Assembly (NCBI GenBank): GCA_026724425.1
Contig: JAIUCV010000001.1
Span: 3,358,001 to 3,422,000 of the forward strand
DNA length: 64,000 nucleotides
Direction of reading: 5' to 3'
DNA from: Erythrophleum ivorense
Taxonomy: Eukaryota; Streptophyta; Magnoliopsida; Fabales; Fabaceae
In this document: positions 1 to 8,164 of the stretch, piece after piece
Position numbering within the stretch: the stretch's first letter is position 1
Layout of the letters: each line of letters opens with the position of its first letter
Made by a program: the position numbers and the translations under genes
Notes under the pieces: model-generated
Seen by the model: only the letters and a program-made list of their open reading frames with translations
Told to the model about the DNA's origin: nothing
The model's database searches: none

Positions 1-180
1 AGAAAGAAGGATAGAAGAGTGGAATAAATCCCAATTAATAGCCTTAATAAATCGAACACCAAGTACCCAATCAGCCATTTTAATAATCGAAGCTAGTTTT
101 ACAGGAATTTTCCTAGAATGGTGAAAAAGCCAAACTGAAGAATTTAGATAACAAATAAGGAATGTAGTAGAATATCATTT
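1..180 (+). pseudogene. Coat-protein-like fragment of endogenous pararetrovirus
   Basis: One plus-strand frame reads through a stretch with the pattern SFTG..LEW, similar to the Gag/coat region of caulimovirids and retroelements, where a small-residue/Gly turn is followed by a Trp-containing helix. The frame breaks at a TGA near position 120. At about 180 it runs into a promoter/leader copy lying in the opposite orientation, so the fragment is cut by a rearrangement. The start lies outside the window. The assignment is by pattern only and is tentative. Confidence 0.35.
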
Positions 181-770
181 CTCAGGACAGCCTGAAATGA
201 GCGGAATCAGTTATCTATTCAATGGGTAGTTTAGAATTAGGAATAGGGGTTGACCGAAACTAAACCGGGTCATGGAAAGTACACTCTATCCTCTTTCATA
301 CAGAGCAATGTTACAAGGCACACAAGGCCGTTCATGAGGTACACAAGACCCGCAAGGTAGCTACAGTACCTTCCTCCTTCAGCTTAGTTCAGCACAGCCT
401 TCCATCGTTTTCTACCGGAGGCGTAACCATTCCCAATTCTAATCTACTATTCAAAAGATATCTAATTCTCATTTCAGTATTGACACAGCAGAATAGGATC
501 AACTCAACATATATGGCTGATAAGATGAAATACTACACTTAATCTCTGCTAAAGAGTTTAACCAGTCATACCTTATTCTGCAAAATAATCTTCTTTATTG
601 ATGAAGATGTATAGTACAAAGGAGGGTGCTCTGAATTCTTTAAGAATTCCTAGTTTTGGTGTTTGCTTAAAAGATTGACTTTTAAGACTTGCTTACCAAT
701 GAAACTTACAGGGCTTTATATAGATGTGGAGGCGAGCGAGAGGCATTCCTCTACCACATTATAATAATTA
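181..770 (-). promoter_or_regulatory. Endogenous pararetrovirus promoter/leader, copy 1 (minus orientation)
   Basis: On the minus strand a TATATAAAG box lies at 714-722 and an AATAAA signal about 120 bases downstream (plus-strand TTTATT at 594-599). A TATA box followed at short distance by a polyadenylation signal is the arrangement of the caulimovirid pregenomic promoter, where the transcript is terminally redundant. The stretch is closely repeated, inverted, at 3682-4265 and, in this orientation, at 8165-8705. The minus-strand ORF at 1178-1966 lies upstream of it, as the last ORF before the intergenic region would. Activity is not implied. Confidence 0.6.
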
Positions 771-1177
771 AACTTTAATAAAGTAGATTCTTTGCCGATA
801 AGATGGAGCTTCTTTTGTCACTTCTTCTTTTCTTTGTGTCAAATCTTCTTTTTGTTGTCGGTTGTCAGTTGCTTTGAGTCTCTTCTTTTCTTTGTCTTTT
901 TGTCAATTCATTCTTTTCTTTTTCTTTATGTCGCTTTCTTGCTTTCTTCTTTTGACTTTGACCTTTCCTTTTTTGGCTTTTTCTTCTTTCTTTTTTTGTC
1001 GCGTCATTACTTTGGCGCTAATTCAGAGTTTGAGGATGTTGATGCTTGTTGGAGAATTATTCTGAACTTCGGTTCTGTCTTTGTGTTTGCAGTAGATGCA
1101 TCTATGGGAAGGATATTCCGACAATTGCTGGCATATTCTTTTTTTGGTGTTGTCGGGATTATCCATTTTATTTGTCT
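771..1177 (-). pseudogene. Lys/Arg-rich viral coding remnant between ORF B and promoter
   Basis: Read on the minus strand this stretch encodes a very basic, Lys/Arg/Glu-rich peptide interrupted by stops. It continues from the stop of the ORF ending at 1178 towards the promoter copy. The plus-strand ORF at 792-1205, full of Phe/Leu/Ser, is the reverse image of these Lys/Arg/Glu codons and is not taken as a gene. The corresponding part is missing from the right arm of the inverted repeat (deletion at 3681). No domain was recognised; a basic tail of the preceding viral protein is one possibility. Confidence 0.35.
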
Positions 1178-1966
1178 TTATTTCCTCATAAAATTCAGTG
1201 AATAATTGAGGTTTTCTACTTTTTTTTTCAACTGAATAAATACATGAATACTGGCCTTTGAAGTATATCCATTGGAGTTCTTCGCTATATAAGTTCTATT
1301 CATTTCTGAAAAAATAGTTTCAATTTCTTGGGCTCTTATTTTTGAAATAAGATTACTGAATTCTTCTTGGTCAATTGAGGATTTTTCAGATTCCTCAAAT
1401 TTGAAAGGTTCTTTTGTAGTTCCAAATTTAATAAGGTTAATGGGAGGATAAAACTTTTCGTTGGTTATTTCTGCGACTGTTGAATAACATCGCATATACA
1501 TGGTGTATTGGGTGATAATATTATGGTAATATTTGGCGGCTTCTTGGACAGCTTTTGGGAGCAAAGATAATTCTGTGAGCTTTTTAGAGGGATAAAAACA
1601 GTGAATTAATCCATAGCAAAATAAAGTGTAAACTAATTGAGGGTTAGTGCCAGGATTAATCACATCTTTGTTAATTGAATAATGAGAAATATACTTAAGG
1701 GTCGGAGAGGTTATTCGACACTGGTTAAGTTTTTGGATAATGGCTTGGAAATATTCATATTGCTCACGGAGTCTTCTTTGGGCTTGTTGGGCTTGAGTTA
1801 ATGAACTTGAGGTTGATGAAAAAGCTATATGTGGACTGGATTGGGCCTGTTCTTAGACTTGTTTTGTTTCTCGTTCTAATATGGCTGCAAAAGATGGGGT
1901 TGATGGAATATGAGTTGATGGACTTTGTGGTGTTGACGGAGGAGTTGGTGTGGGTGAAAGACCCAT
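1178..1966 (-). pseudogene. Endogenous pararetrovirus ORF B, left copy (one nonsense codon)
   Basis: A minus-strand reading frame runs from an ATG at 1966 to a stop at 1178 and is broken once, by TAA at 1853-1855; the right-arm copy has CAA there. The N-terminal part is rich in Pro, Ser and Thr, followed by a Gln/Ala/Glu-rich predicted helix, then a more ordered region with Tyr, Ile and Cys. It is the last ORF before the promoter copy at 181-770. In caulimovirus-type genomes that position is held by the translation transactivator/inclusion-body protein, but I do not recognise that fold, so the function is unknown. The right-arm copy (3214-3680) carries a different nonsense codon and is truncated. 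Confidence 0.5.
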
Positions 1967-1990
1967 TACTTATTTTTCTAATGTGATTAT

Positions 1991-2227
1991 TCATTTTTTC
2001 AGCTCACCAATATGGGAACTAAAGTTACCCATAGCTTGAGTGAGATAATTGACAGTATTACTGATATTCTTCGTTTGGTTAGTCGTTTGAGACAACAAAA
2101 TACTGATATTTAATTCGAGAGCATTTATTCGTGTAATAAGGTGAGGATAAGAGATTTCCTCTTCTTGTTGATTACTCGTCTCTTTATTCGGCTGAGATTG
2201 CTCCATCTTTGGATAAGAAAACAGCAA
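1991..2227 (-). pseudogene. Endogenous pararetrovirus small ORF A, left copy (78 codons, open)
   Basis: This open minus-strand ORF encodes a small Gln/Asn/Glu-rich protein with heptad-like Leu/Ile spacing in the middle, suggesting a short coiled coil. It ends 25 bases before the ATG of ORF B. A short coiled-coil protein ahead of a larger ORF recalls the small virion-associated proteins of caulimovirids, but there is no motif to prove it. The inverted copy at 2974-3189 has a Met-to-Lys change near the start and a CAA-to-TAA nonsense codon at 3103-3105. Confidence 0.45.
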
Positions 2228-2269
2228 TCAAATTATTTGTTCCTTTGACATATTTAACAAAATAATTTT

Positions 2270-2398
2270 TTATAAAATGATAATATTACTCTTCTCATTT
2301 TTCAATTTCTTCCCTTTTGACTTTTTGTTTCTTAATTGTGCATATTCTTGTTCTATAGTGATCTTTCTTTTTATTTTTTCCTGCTTTCTTTCATCCAT
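2270..2398 (-). CDS. Short basic ORF overlapping the end of the WRC-like ORF
   Basis: A 42-codon minus-strand ORF starts with ATG at 2398, in a different frame inside the last codons of the ORF at 2371-2922, and ends at 2270. About a third of its residues are Lys or Arg. Overlapping start/stop arrangements are common in compact caulimovirid genomes, so it may be a real former viral ORF or the frameshifted tail of the preceding protein. No function can be read from it. Confidence 0.25.
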   Translation of the reverse strand: MDERKQEKIKRKITIEQEYAQLRNKKSKGKKLKNEKSNIIIL

Positions 2399-2943
2399 TG
2401 TTTCTTCCTTTCTACGTATTTTAAGTTGTATCTTCTTTGTTGATAATGAAATTCACAATATTTGCTATTAAGAAATAAAGAGTTTAATGGGCATCTCCAA
2501 ACATATGATTTCTTCTTATTATTTGAAACTCGTGAACATCTATAATTATGTCCGGATATTAAATCTTGGGTTCTGTATTTAGCATTTTTATATTGTTCAG
2601 TTAGGGCTTTTGGATTTTTTGTTTGTCGTAATATACTCTGTAATTTATCTATGTTTTGTAATTTCTTTCTATTCGAATTTCTTTTCTTTTTTGGAATTCT
2701 TGGAAATACCTTTTCTGGGAGATTTACATTTTCTATTTCTAATTCTTCACATAGTTTTTGAAATTCGTTAAAATCTAATTGAGTAAATTTCTCGAATTCT
2801 TCTAATCCTTTTATAATATCTTTGCCTTCTTCAATTTCTAAGTTTTTCCATAATTTATCAAATTCTTCCTGATTCCAGTCTTCTTCTATGGTTTTTTCTT
2901 CTTGGTTAATTTCCTGCATCATGTTAATTTCATCTTCTCAAAA
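2371..2943 (-). pseudogene. Endogenous pararetrovirus ORF with WRC-like Cys3His motif (5'-truncated)
   Basis: The minus-strand frame is open for 183 codons from the ATG at 2922, and is also open upstream to the breakpoint at about 2943, so the original N-terminus may be missing. Residues 1-70 are acidic (Glu/Asp-rich with Trp/Phe/Leu). Residues 74-90 are strongly basic. Residues 129-159 hold Cys129, Trp-Arg-Cys at 142-144, Lys-Tyr-Cys-Glu at 154-157 and His159. This is the C...WRC...KYCE.H pattern of the plant WRC domain (GRF transcription factors), with a first spacing of 14 residues instead of 9 and a second of 11 instead of 10. A basic tail follows. In GRFs WRC is a zinc-binding DNA-contact and nuclear-targeting module. 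The ORF lies in the spacer of the viral palindrome, upstream of ORF A and on the same strand. A partial copy of its 5' part lies at 4268-4352. It could be a viral nucleic-acid-binding protein or a captured host fragment. Confidence 0.5.
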
Positions 2944-2973
2944 CTAATTTGATTGCTGATTTCTTATCTAGAG

Positions 2974-3189
2974 ATGAAGCAATCTCAGCCGAATAAAGAG
3001 ACGAGTAATCAACAAGAAGAGGAAATCTCTTATCCTCACCTTATTACACGAATAAATACTCTCGAATTAAATATTAGTATTTTGTCATTTCAGACGACTA
3101 ACTAAACAAATAATATCAGTAATACTGTCAATTATCTCACTCAAGCTATGGGTAACTTTAGTTCCCATATTGGTGAGTTGGAAAAATGA
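2974..3189 (+). pseudogene. Endogenous pararetrovirus small ORF A, right copy (nonsense)
   Basis: This is the inverted counterpart of the ORF at 1991-2227. It starts with ATG at 2974, has an in-frame TAA at 3103-3105 where the left copy has CAA, and ends at 3189. Otherwise it is close to the left copy at protein level. The C-to-T change is the kind expected from deamination of methylated cytosine in silenced DNA. Confidence 0.5.
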
Positions 3190-3213
3190 ATAATCACATT
3201 AGAAAAATAAGTA

Positions 3214-3680
3214 ATGGGTCTTTCACCCACACCAACTCCTCCGTCAACACCACAAAGTCCTTCAACTCATATTCCATCAACCTCATCTTTTGCAGCCATA
3301 TTAGAACGAGAAACAAAACAAGTCCAAGAACAGGCCCAATCCAGTCCACATATAGCTTCTTCATCAACCTCAAGTCCATTAACTCAAGCCCAACAAGCCC
3401 AAAGAAGACTCCGTGAGCAATATGAATATTTCCAAGCCATTATCCAAAAACTTAACTAGTGTCGAATAACCTCTCTGACCCTTAAGTATATTTCTCATTA
3501 TTCAATTAACAAAGCTGTGATTAATCCTGGCACTAACCCTCAATTAGTTTACACTTTATTTTGCTATGGATTAATTCACTGTATTTATCCCTCTAAAGAG
3601 CTCACAGAATTATCTCTGCTCCCAAAAGCTGTCCAACAAGCCGCCAAACATTACCACAATATTATCACCCAATACACCAT
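3214..3680 (+). pseudogene. Endogenous pararetrovirus ORF B, right copy (nonsense and truncated)
   Basis: This is the inverted counterpart of the ORF at 1178-1966. It starts at ATG 3214, is stopped by TAG at 3457-3459 where the left copy has CAG, and stays recognisable in frame to about 3680. There it is joined by a deletion directly to the promoter segment. The sequence at the junction, TAATGCGGTAG, closely matches the sequence flanking the left promoter copy, so the joint probably used short homology. Confidence 0.5.
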
Positions 3681-3681
3681 G

Positions 3682-4265
3682 TAATGCGGTAGAGGAATGC
3701 CTCTCGCTCGCCTCCACATCTATATAAAGCCCTGTAAGTTTCATTGGTAAGCAAGTCTTAAAAGTCAATCTTTTAAGCAAACACCAAAACTAGGAATTCT
3801 TAAAGAATTCAGAGCACCCTCCTTTGTACTATACATCTTCATCAATAAAGAAGATTATTTTGCAGAATAAGGTATGACTGGTTAAACTCTTTAGCAGAGA
3901 TTAAGTGTAGTATTTCATCTTATCAGCCATATATGTTGAGTTGATCCTATTCTGCTGTGTCAATACTGAAATGAGAATTAGATATCTTTTGAATAGTAGA
4001 TTAGAATTGGGAATGGTTACGCCTCCGGTAGAAAACGATGGAAGGCTGTGCTGAACTAAGCTGAAGGAGGAAGGTACTGTAGCTACCTTGCGGGTCTTGT
4101 GTACCTCATGAACGGCCTTGTGTGCCTTGTAACATTGCTCTGTATGAAAGAGGATAGAGTGTACTTTTCATGACCCGGTTTAGTTTCGGTCAACCCCTAT
4201 TCCTAATTCTAAACTACCCATTGAATAAGTAATTGATTCCGCTCATTTCAAGTTGTCCTGAGAAA
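3682..4265 (+). promoter_or_regulatory. Endogenous pararetrovirus promoter/leader, copy 2 (plus orientation)
   Basis: TATATAAAG lies at 3721-3729 and AATAAA at 3844-3849, 123 bases apart. The following leader contains several short inverted stretches. It is the mirror of the copy at 181-770. Shortly after 4260 it joins a truncated duplicate of the 5' part of the WRC-like ORF in the opposite orientation. Confidence 0.6.
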
Positions 4266-4267
4266 TG

Positions 4268-4352
4268 GTATCAAATTCTTTCTGATTCCAGTCTTCTTCT
4301 ATGGTTTTTTCTTCTTGGTTAATTTCCTGCATCATGTTAATTTCATCTTCTT
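4268..4352 (-). pseudogene. Truncated duplicate of the 5' part of the WRC-like ORF
   Basis: This stretch is nearly identical to 2856-2940, which encodes the first residues and the upstream in-frame codons of the WRC-like ORF on the minus strand. The upstream frame stays open here for several more codons, which supports the idea that the original protein began further upstream. The fragment is then cut by a protease fragment in plus orientation. Confidence 0.5.
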
Positions 4353-4503
4353 CAGATATATAATTATAGCTTTAGGAGCAAATATCACAACAGCAAAACA
4401 CAACATATTACCCCCTGAATTATGAAAAAAGGACAAACCAATTAGAATGAGTAGTGCTGGAAAAGAAATACATATTATTGAAGTATTTGCTAAAGAAATT
4501 TCG
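4353..4503 (+). pseudogene. Viral aspartic protease fragment (second copy)
   Basis: In plus frame the stretch matches the protease at about 6191-6324, from just before the catalytic loop. Only the GA of the D-T-G-A motif survives, because the joint to the previous block removed the Asp-Thr. The match ends at 4503, where an inverted RNase H fragment begins. The fragment is inert. Confidence 0.5.
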
Positions 4504-4978
4504 TATTTTTGCCTTTTATATATTCAACAGAATAATCGTAATAAGATAAATCGGCTTGCCATTTATACATCATTTTATTTGATAATCGATCAGTTCTTAT
4601 TCCTTTTGCTAACCAAGATTTTACTTGAGTATTATCAGTTCGGATAATAAAATGACTATTGACAATAAATAATTCAAATTTAGTTACAGCTTTTACTATT
4701 GTTAGGAATTCCTTCCAAGTTGAGTGATACTTGGTTTGGCTTTCGTTGAATTTTTCATTAGCATATTTGGTAATAATTTCTTATTCTTGACTAGTTTTAT
4801 GGTAAAGGGCAGCACCCCAATAATTTTCTGATGCATCTGTATAAATAATCCATTGTATGTTTTCCTGAGTTGGAATTATTAATTTTGGTAAATTATTACA
4901 TAAGTTTTTTATTTTATGAATAAGTTGTTCAGTTTCTTCATTCCATCACCAGGGAGATTTTTCTCCAACTAATATACA
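4504..4978 (-). pseudogene. Inverted RNase H fragment of the viral polymerase
   Basis: The reverse complement of this stretch matches 7522-7985, the connection and RNase H part of the viral polymerase, with scattered differences. It is flanked on both sides by plus-oriented protease or upstream-ORF sequence, so it was inserted or inverted by rearrangement. Confidence 0.6.
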
Positions 4979-6190
4979 GATAACAATATAGAAATACAAG
5001 AAAATGAAACAATCGCGCAAACTATGTTGAAATTTAATAAAAGAGACATTATAAAAGTAAAATTATATGTAGAATCAGATATAAGAGATCAAACCCATAA
5101 AATTATCCTAAGAAAATATTTCTTAGAATATGTAAAACCTTACAGAATTCAAGGAAACCGAATTTTAATAAATATAGAACATCAAGTAGTAATTCTAGAA
5201 AAAGTTAAACTGATTTAATGAAGTTCTATTACATATTAGTAAGATTTAACTACCAAAAATATCAATCATGCAAATACCATGATACTTGTAGTTTATCTAT
5301 AGCTCTGTTTATTTTGGTTATTTAGAAAACTTGATACTTGTAGAAATAACCCAAGAAGGAAAATGGATAGAAATATTAGCCTCAATAAATCCGGAGATTA
5401 ATAAAAGTTCGATACATATAAACTATACAGATAACAATATAGAAATACAAGAAAATGAAACAATCGTGCAAACTATGTTGAGCTTTAATAAAAGAGACAT
5501 TATAAAAGTAAAATTATACGTAGAATCAGATATAAGAAATCAAACCCATAAAATTATCCTAGGAAAAGATTTCTTAGAATATGTAAAACCTTATAGAATT
5601 CAAGGAAACCGAATTTTAATAAATATAGAACATCAAGTAGTAATTCTAGAAAAAGTTAAACTGATTTAATGAAGTTCTATTACATATTAGTAAGATTTAA
5701 CTACCAAAAATATCAATCACGCAAATACCATGATACTTGTAGTTTATCTATAACTCTGTTTATTTTGGTTATTTAGAAAACTTGATACTTGTAGAAATAA
5801 CCTAAGAAGGAAAATGGATAGAAATATTAGCCTCAATAAATCCAGAGATTAATAAAAGTTCGATACATATAAACTATACAGATAACAATATAGAAATGCA
5901 AGAAAATGAAACAATCGTGCAAACTATGTTGAGATTTAATAAAAGAGACATTATAAAAGTAAAATTATACGTAGAATCAGATATAAGAGATCAAACCCAT
6001 AAAATTATCCTAGGAAAAGATTTCTTAGAATATGTAAAACCTTACAGAATTCAAGGAAACAGAATTTTAATAAATATAGAACATCAAGTAGTAATTCTAG
6101 AAAAAGTTAAACTGATTTAATGAAATTCTATTACATATTAGAAGATTTAACTACCAAAAATATCAATCACGCAAATACCATGCTATGATT
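4979..6190 (+). repeat. 451-bp tandem array of a viral segment (about 2.7 units)
   Basis: Three successive copies end at stops 5218, 5669 and 6120, exactly 451 bases apart; a fourth, separate copy lies at 9213-9614. Each unit carries the end of one viral ORF, the first codons of the polymerase ORF, and a short AT-rich linker. Units differ by few substitutions, so the amplification is younger than, or was homogenised after, much of the decay seen elsewhere. Confidence 0.75.
5331..5669 (+). pseudogene. 3' end of the viral ORF upstream of the polymerase; retropepsin-like segment lacking DTG
   Basis: This is the most complete of three tandem copies; the others are 5024-5218 and 5896-6120. The C-terminal part carries IILGKDF followed by hydrophobic strands, which closely parallels IILGMDF in the genuine protease encoded downstream. 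Where a retropepsin would have Asp-Thr-Gly there is instead an Ile-Leu-Ala-Ser-Ile stretch. I infer a protease-like fold without the catalytic residue; a different beta-rich protein, such as part of a movement protein, remains possible. The stop overlaps the next ATG in the sequence TAATG, so in the virus the polymerase ORF began at the stop of this one. The true 5' end of this ORF is not in the unit. Confidence 0.4.
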
Positions 6191-6720
6191 GATACATGAA
6201 CAAATATCACAACAGTAAAACACAACATATTACCCCCTGAATTATGGAAAAAGGACAAACCAATTAGAATGAATAGTGCTGAAAAAGAAATACATATTAT
6301 TGAAGTATTTGCTAAAGAAATTCTAATACAAATATGAGAATATGAATTAAAAATCTCAATCTTATATCAATATAATGAAACCACTCCTGACATAATTTTA
6401 GGAATGGATTTCTTAGGACAATATATGCCTCTACATTTCACCGAACAAATTTTAATACTAACAACTCCCTGTAAACAACAAACTTGGGCAATTAGAATAC
6501 AGATCCCATATAATAGAACTGATACAAACTTTAAACCTAAACAAGTAAAAGATGAAATCCAATTTGTCCTTAATAAAAAAGCCATTGATAATATCGAAAT
6601 CAAAAAAGCACTAAGAAATATTGAGAAACAAAAAACTATTGAAGAAAGAATACTTGAAAATTATAGTGAAAACCCTTTAGTCCACTGGAAAAAATCAAAA
6701 CCTATGCTAAAATAGAATTA
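6120..6720 (+). pseudogene. Viral aspartic protease (retropepsin) region, inactivated
   Basis: The frame begins at the ATG overlapping the preceding stop (6120). A one-base deletion near 6142, relative to the other tandem units, shifts it. The catalytic loop at 6191-6202 reads Asp-Thr-stop-Thr instead of Asp-Thr-Gly-Ala, a second stop lies at 6335-6337, and the flap/C-terminal motif IILGMDF is at about 6388-6408. A frameshift near 6700 separates this part from the reverse transcriptase. In life the enzyme would have processed the viral polyprotein; this copy cannot. The ORF at 6404-6715 is the surviving open segment. Confidence 0.7.
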
Positions 6721-7520
6721 CTTGATTATAGCCAAGAAATCTGTAGCAAACCCTATCCATGGATACCTATGGTTAAACAAGAATTTATCATGCATATAAA
6801 TGAGATGAAACAATATGATTTAATTAGGGAAAGTAGATCCAATTACTACTCGCCAGCCATGATTGTTATGAGCGAAGCATAGATAAGAAGAAATAAATTT
6901 AGAATGGTTATTAACTATAAAAAACTAAATAAATTAGCTATTAGAAACCGATATCCAATCCCCAAGATTAAACTTTTATTTAACTTAATAAGAGGAAAAT
7001 AAATTTTCAGTAAATTTGACTGTAAATCAGGATTCTTCCAAATAAGATTAGAAGAGCCAAGTAAAAAATACACTGCCTTTTTAACCTCCGAAGGATTATA
7101 CGAATGGAATGTATTACCAATGGGATTCCACAATAGTCTAAGTATATTTCAAGAACATATACAAAGATTATTAGCACCCATTAAGGATTTTGCTATAATA
7201 TACATAGATGATATTTTAATATTTTTAAAAAATAAGGAACAACATGACAAACATTTAGAACAATTTATGAGAATAGTTGAAGAAAAAGGAATTAATATTT
7301 CACCTAAAAAAGTAGAATTAAGAAAAAAAAAGAATAATCTTTTTAGGACATTATATTAGTTCTAATGGAATCAAGTTACAAGAACATATTAGTCAAAAGG
7401 CAAGGAACTTTACCAAAATTACAAATAAAAAAGAATTACAATCATTTTTAAGACTAGTAAATCAAGCTAGAAACTTTATTCTCCATTTATCAAAATATAC
7501 TGCTCAATTAACCAGATTAG
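6703..7520 (+). pseudogene. Endogenous pararetrovirus reverse transcriptase, inactivated
   Basis: The plus frame contains the retroviral-type RT motifs in order: an SPA/VMVI-like region after 6850, the NYKKLN element near 6910, a K-F-D motif around 7012, a LPMGF-like motif near 7117, and the catalytic YIDD at 7201-7212. Nonsense codons lie at 6880-6882 and 7000-7002. A frameshift within the A-run at about 7322-7333 separates the C-terminal GHY-containing part. The order protease-RT-RNase H, the tandem viral context and the absence of LTRs or integrase point to Caulimoviridae rather than an LTR retrotransposon. The genus is not determined. Confidence 0.85.
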
Positions 7521-7989
7521 CTGGAGAAAAATCTCCCTGGCGATGGAATGAAGAAACTGAACAACTTATTCATAAAATAAAAAACTTATGTAATAATTTA
7601 CCAAAATTAATAATTCCAACTCAGGAAAACATATAATGAATTATTTATACAGATGTATCAGAAAATTATTGGGGCGCTGCCCTTTACCATAAAACTAGTT
7701 AAGAACAAGAAATTATTACCAAATATGCTAGTGGAAAATTCAACGAAAGTCAAACCAAGTATCACTCAACTTGGAAGGAATTCCTAGCAATAGTAAAGGC
7801 TGTAACTAAATTTAAATTATTTATTGTCAATAGTCATTTTATTATCCAAACTGATAATACTCAAGTAAAATCTTGGTTAGCAAAAGGAATAAGAACTGAT
7901 CGATTATCAAATAAAATGCTATATAAATGGCAAGTCGATTTATCTTATTACGATTATTCTATTGAATATATAAAAGGCAAAAATAACTT
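7521..7989 (+). pseudogene. Endogenous pararetrovirus RNase H domain, inactivated
   Basis: The frame follows the RT and shows the catalytic acids: Asp at 7652 (TD..), Glu at 7778 (KEF) and Asp at 7853 (TDN). The final motif reads KGKNN, where many families have KGKDN. Two adjacent stops at 7634-7639 and one at 7700-7702 interrupt it. It ends in a breakpoint at about 7990, the same place where the inverted copy at 4504-4978 starts to diverge. Confidence 0.8.
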
Positions 7990-8164
7990 GATTTCAAGGG
8001 CTGGGCTCTTTTGCAGCAAACAACACAGCCTACCAGAGCACTCACAACCGAGTTGCACGTTATAGCGCCCCTGAACATTGGAGCTCTTGAGCGGAAGCCC
8101 ACGATTCGCTGCATTTAGCACATAATCTCGTGGTGAAGTTCTCAATAATTGCTTGTTTTAAAGC
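7990..8164. other. Unassigned GC-richer segment inside the viral block
   Basis: Between the RNase H end and the third promoter copy lies a segment less AT-rich than its surroundings and not repeated elsewhere in the window. A minus-strand frame of 63 codons is open across it, but it overlaps viral RNase H sequence at its start and has no recognisable motif. It may be captured host DNA at a rearrangement joint. Confidence 0.3.

Larger units (their letters stand above)
180..4265. repeat. Large interrupted inverted repeat in the viral block
   Basis: The left arm (about 180-2242) is repeated in reverse complement by the right arm (about 2943-4265), with about 700 bases of single-copy spacer that carries the WRC-like ORF. 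The arms share ORF A, ORF B and the promoter/leader. They differ by scattered substitutions, by different nonsense codons, and by a deletion of about 740 bases in the right arm at 3681 that joins the middle of ORF B to the promoter. This is two viral segments joined head to head, either at integration or by later recombination. Confidence 0.8.

Noticed and set aside
792..1205. Open frame on the plus strand rich in Phe, Leu and Ser
   Set aside because: It is the antisense of a Lys/Arg/Glu-rich viral coding stretch on the minus strand; composition explains it.
1764..1994. Frames at 1764-1994 (-) and 3186-3416 (+), Ser/Thr/Asn-rich
   Set aside because: These are alternative frames of ORF B in both arms. 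ORF B continues into conserved sequence and these do not.
4264..4280. TGGTATCA resembling the initiator tRNA-Met primer-binding site of caulimovirids
   Set aside because: It arises at the joint between the leader and the duplicated WRC-ORF start; the match stops after eight bases and is absent from the other leader copies.
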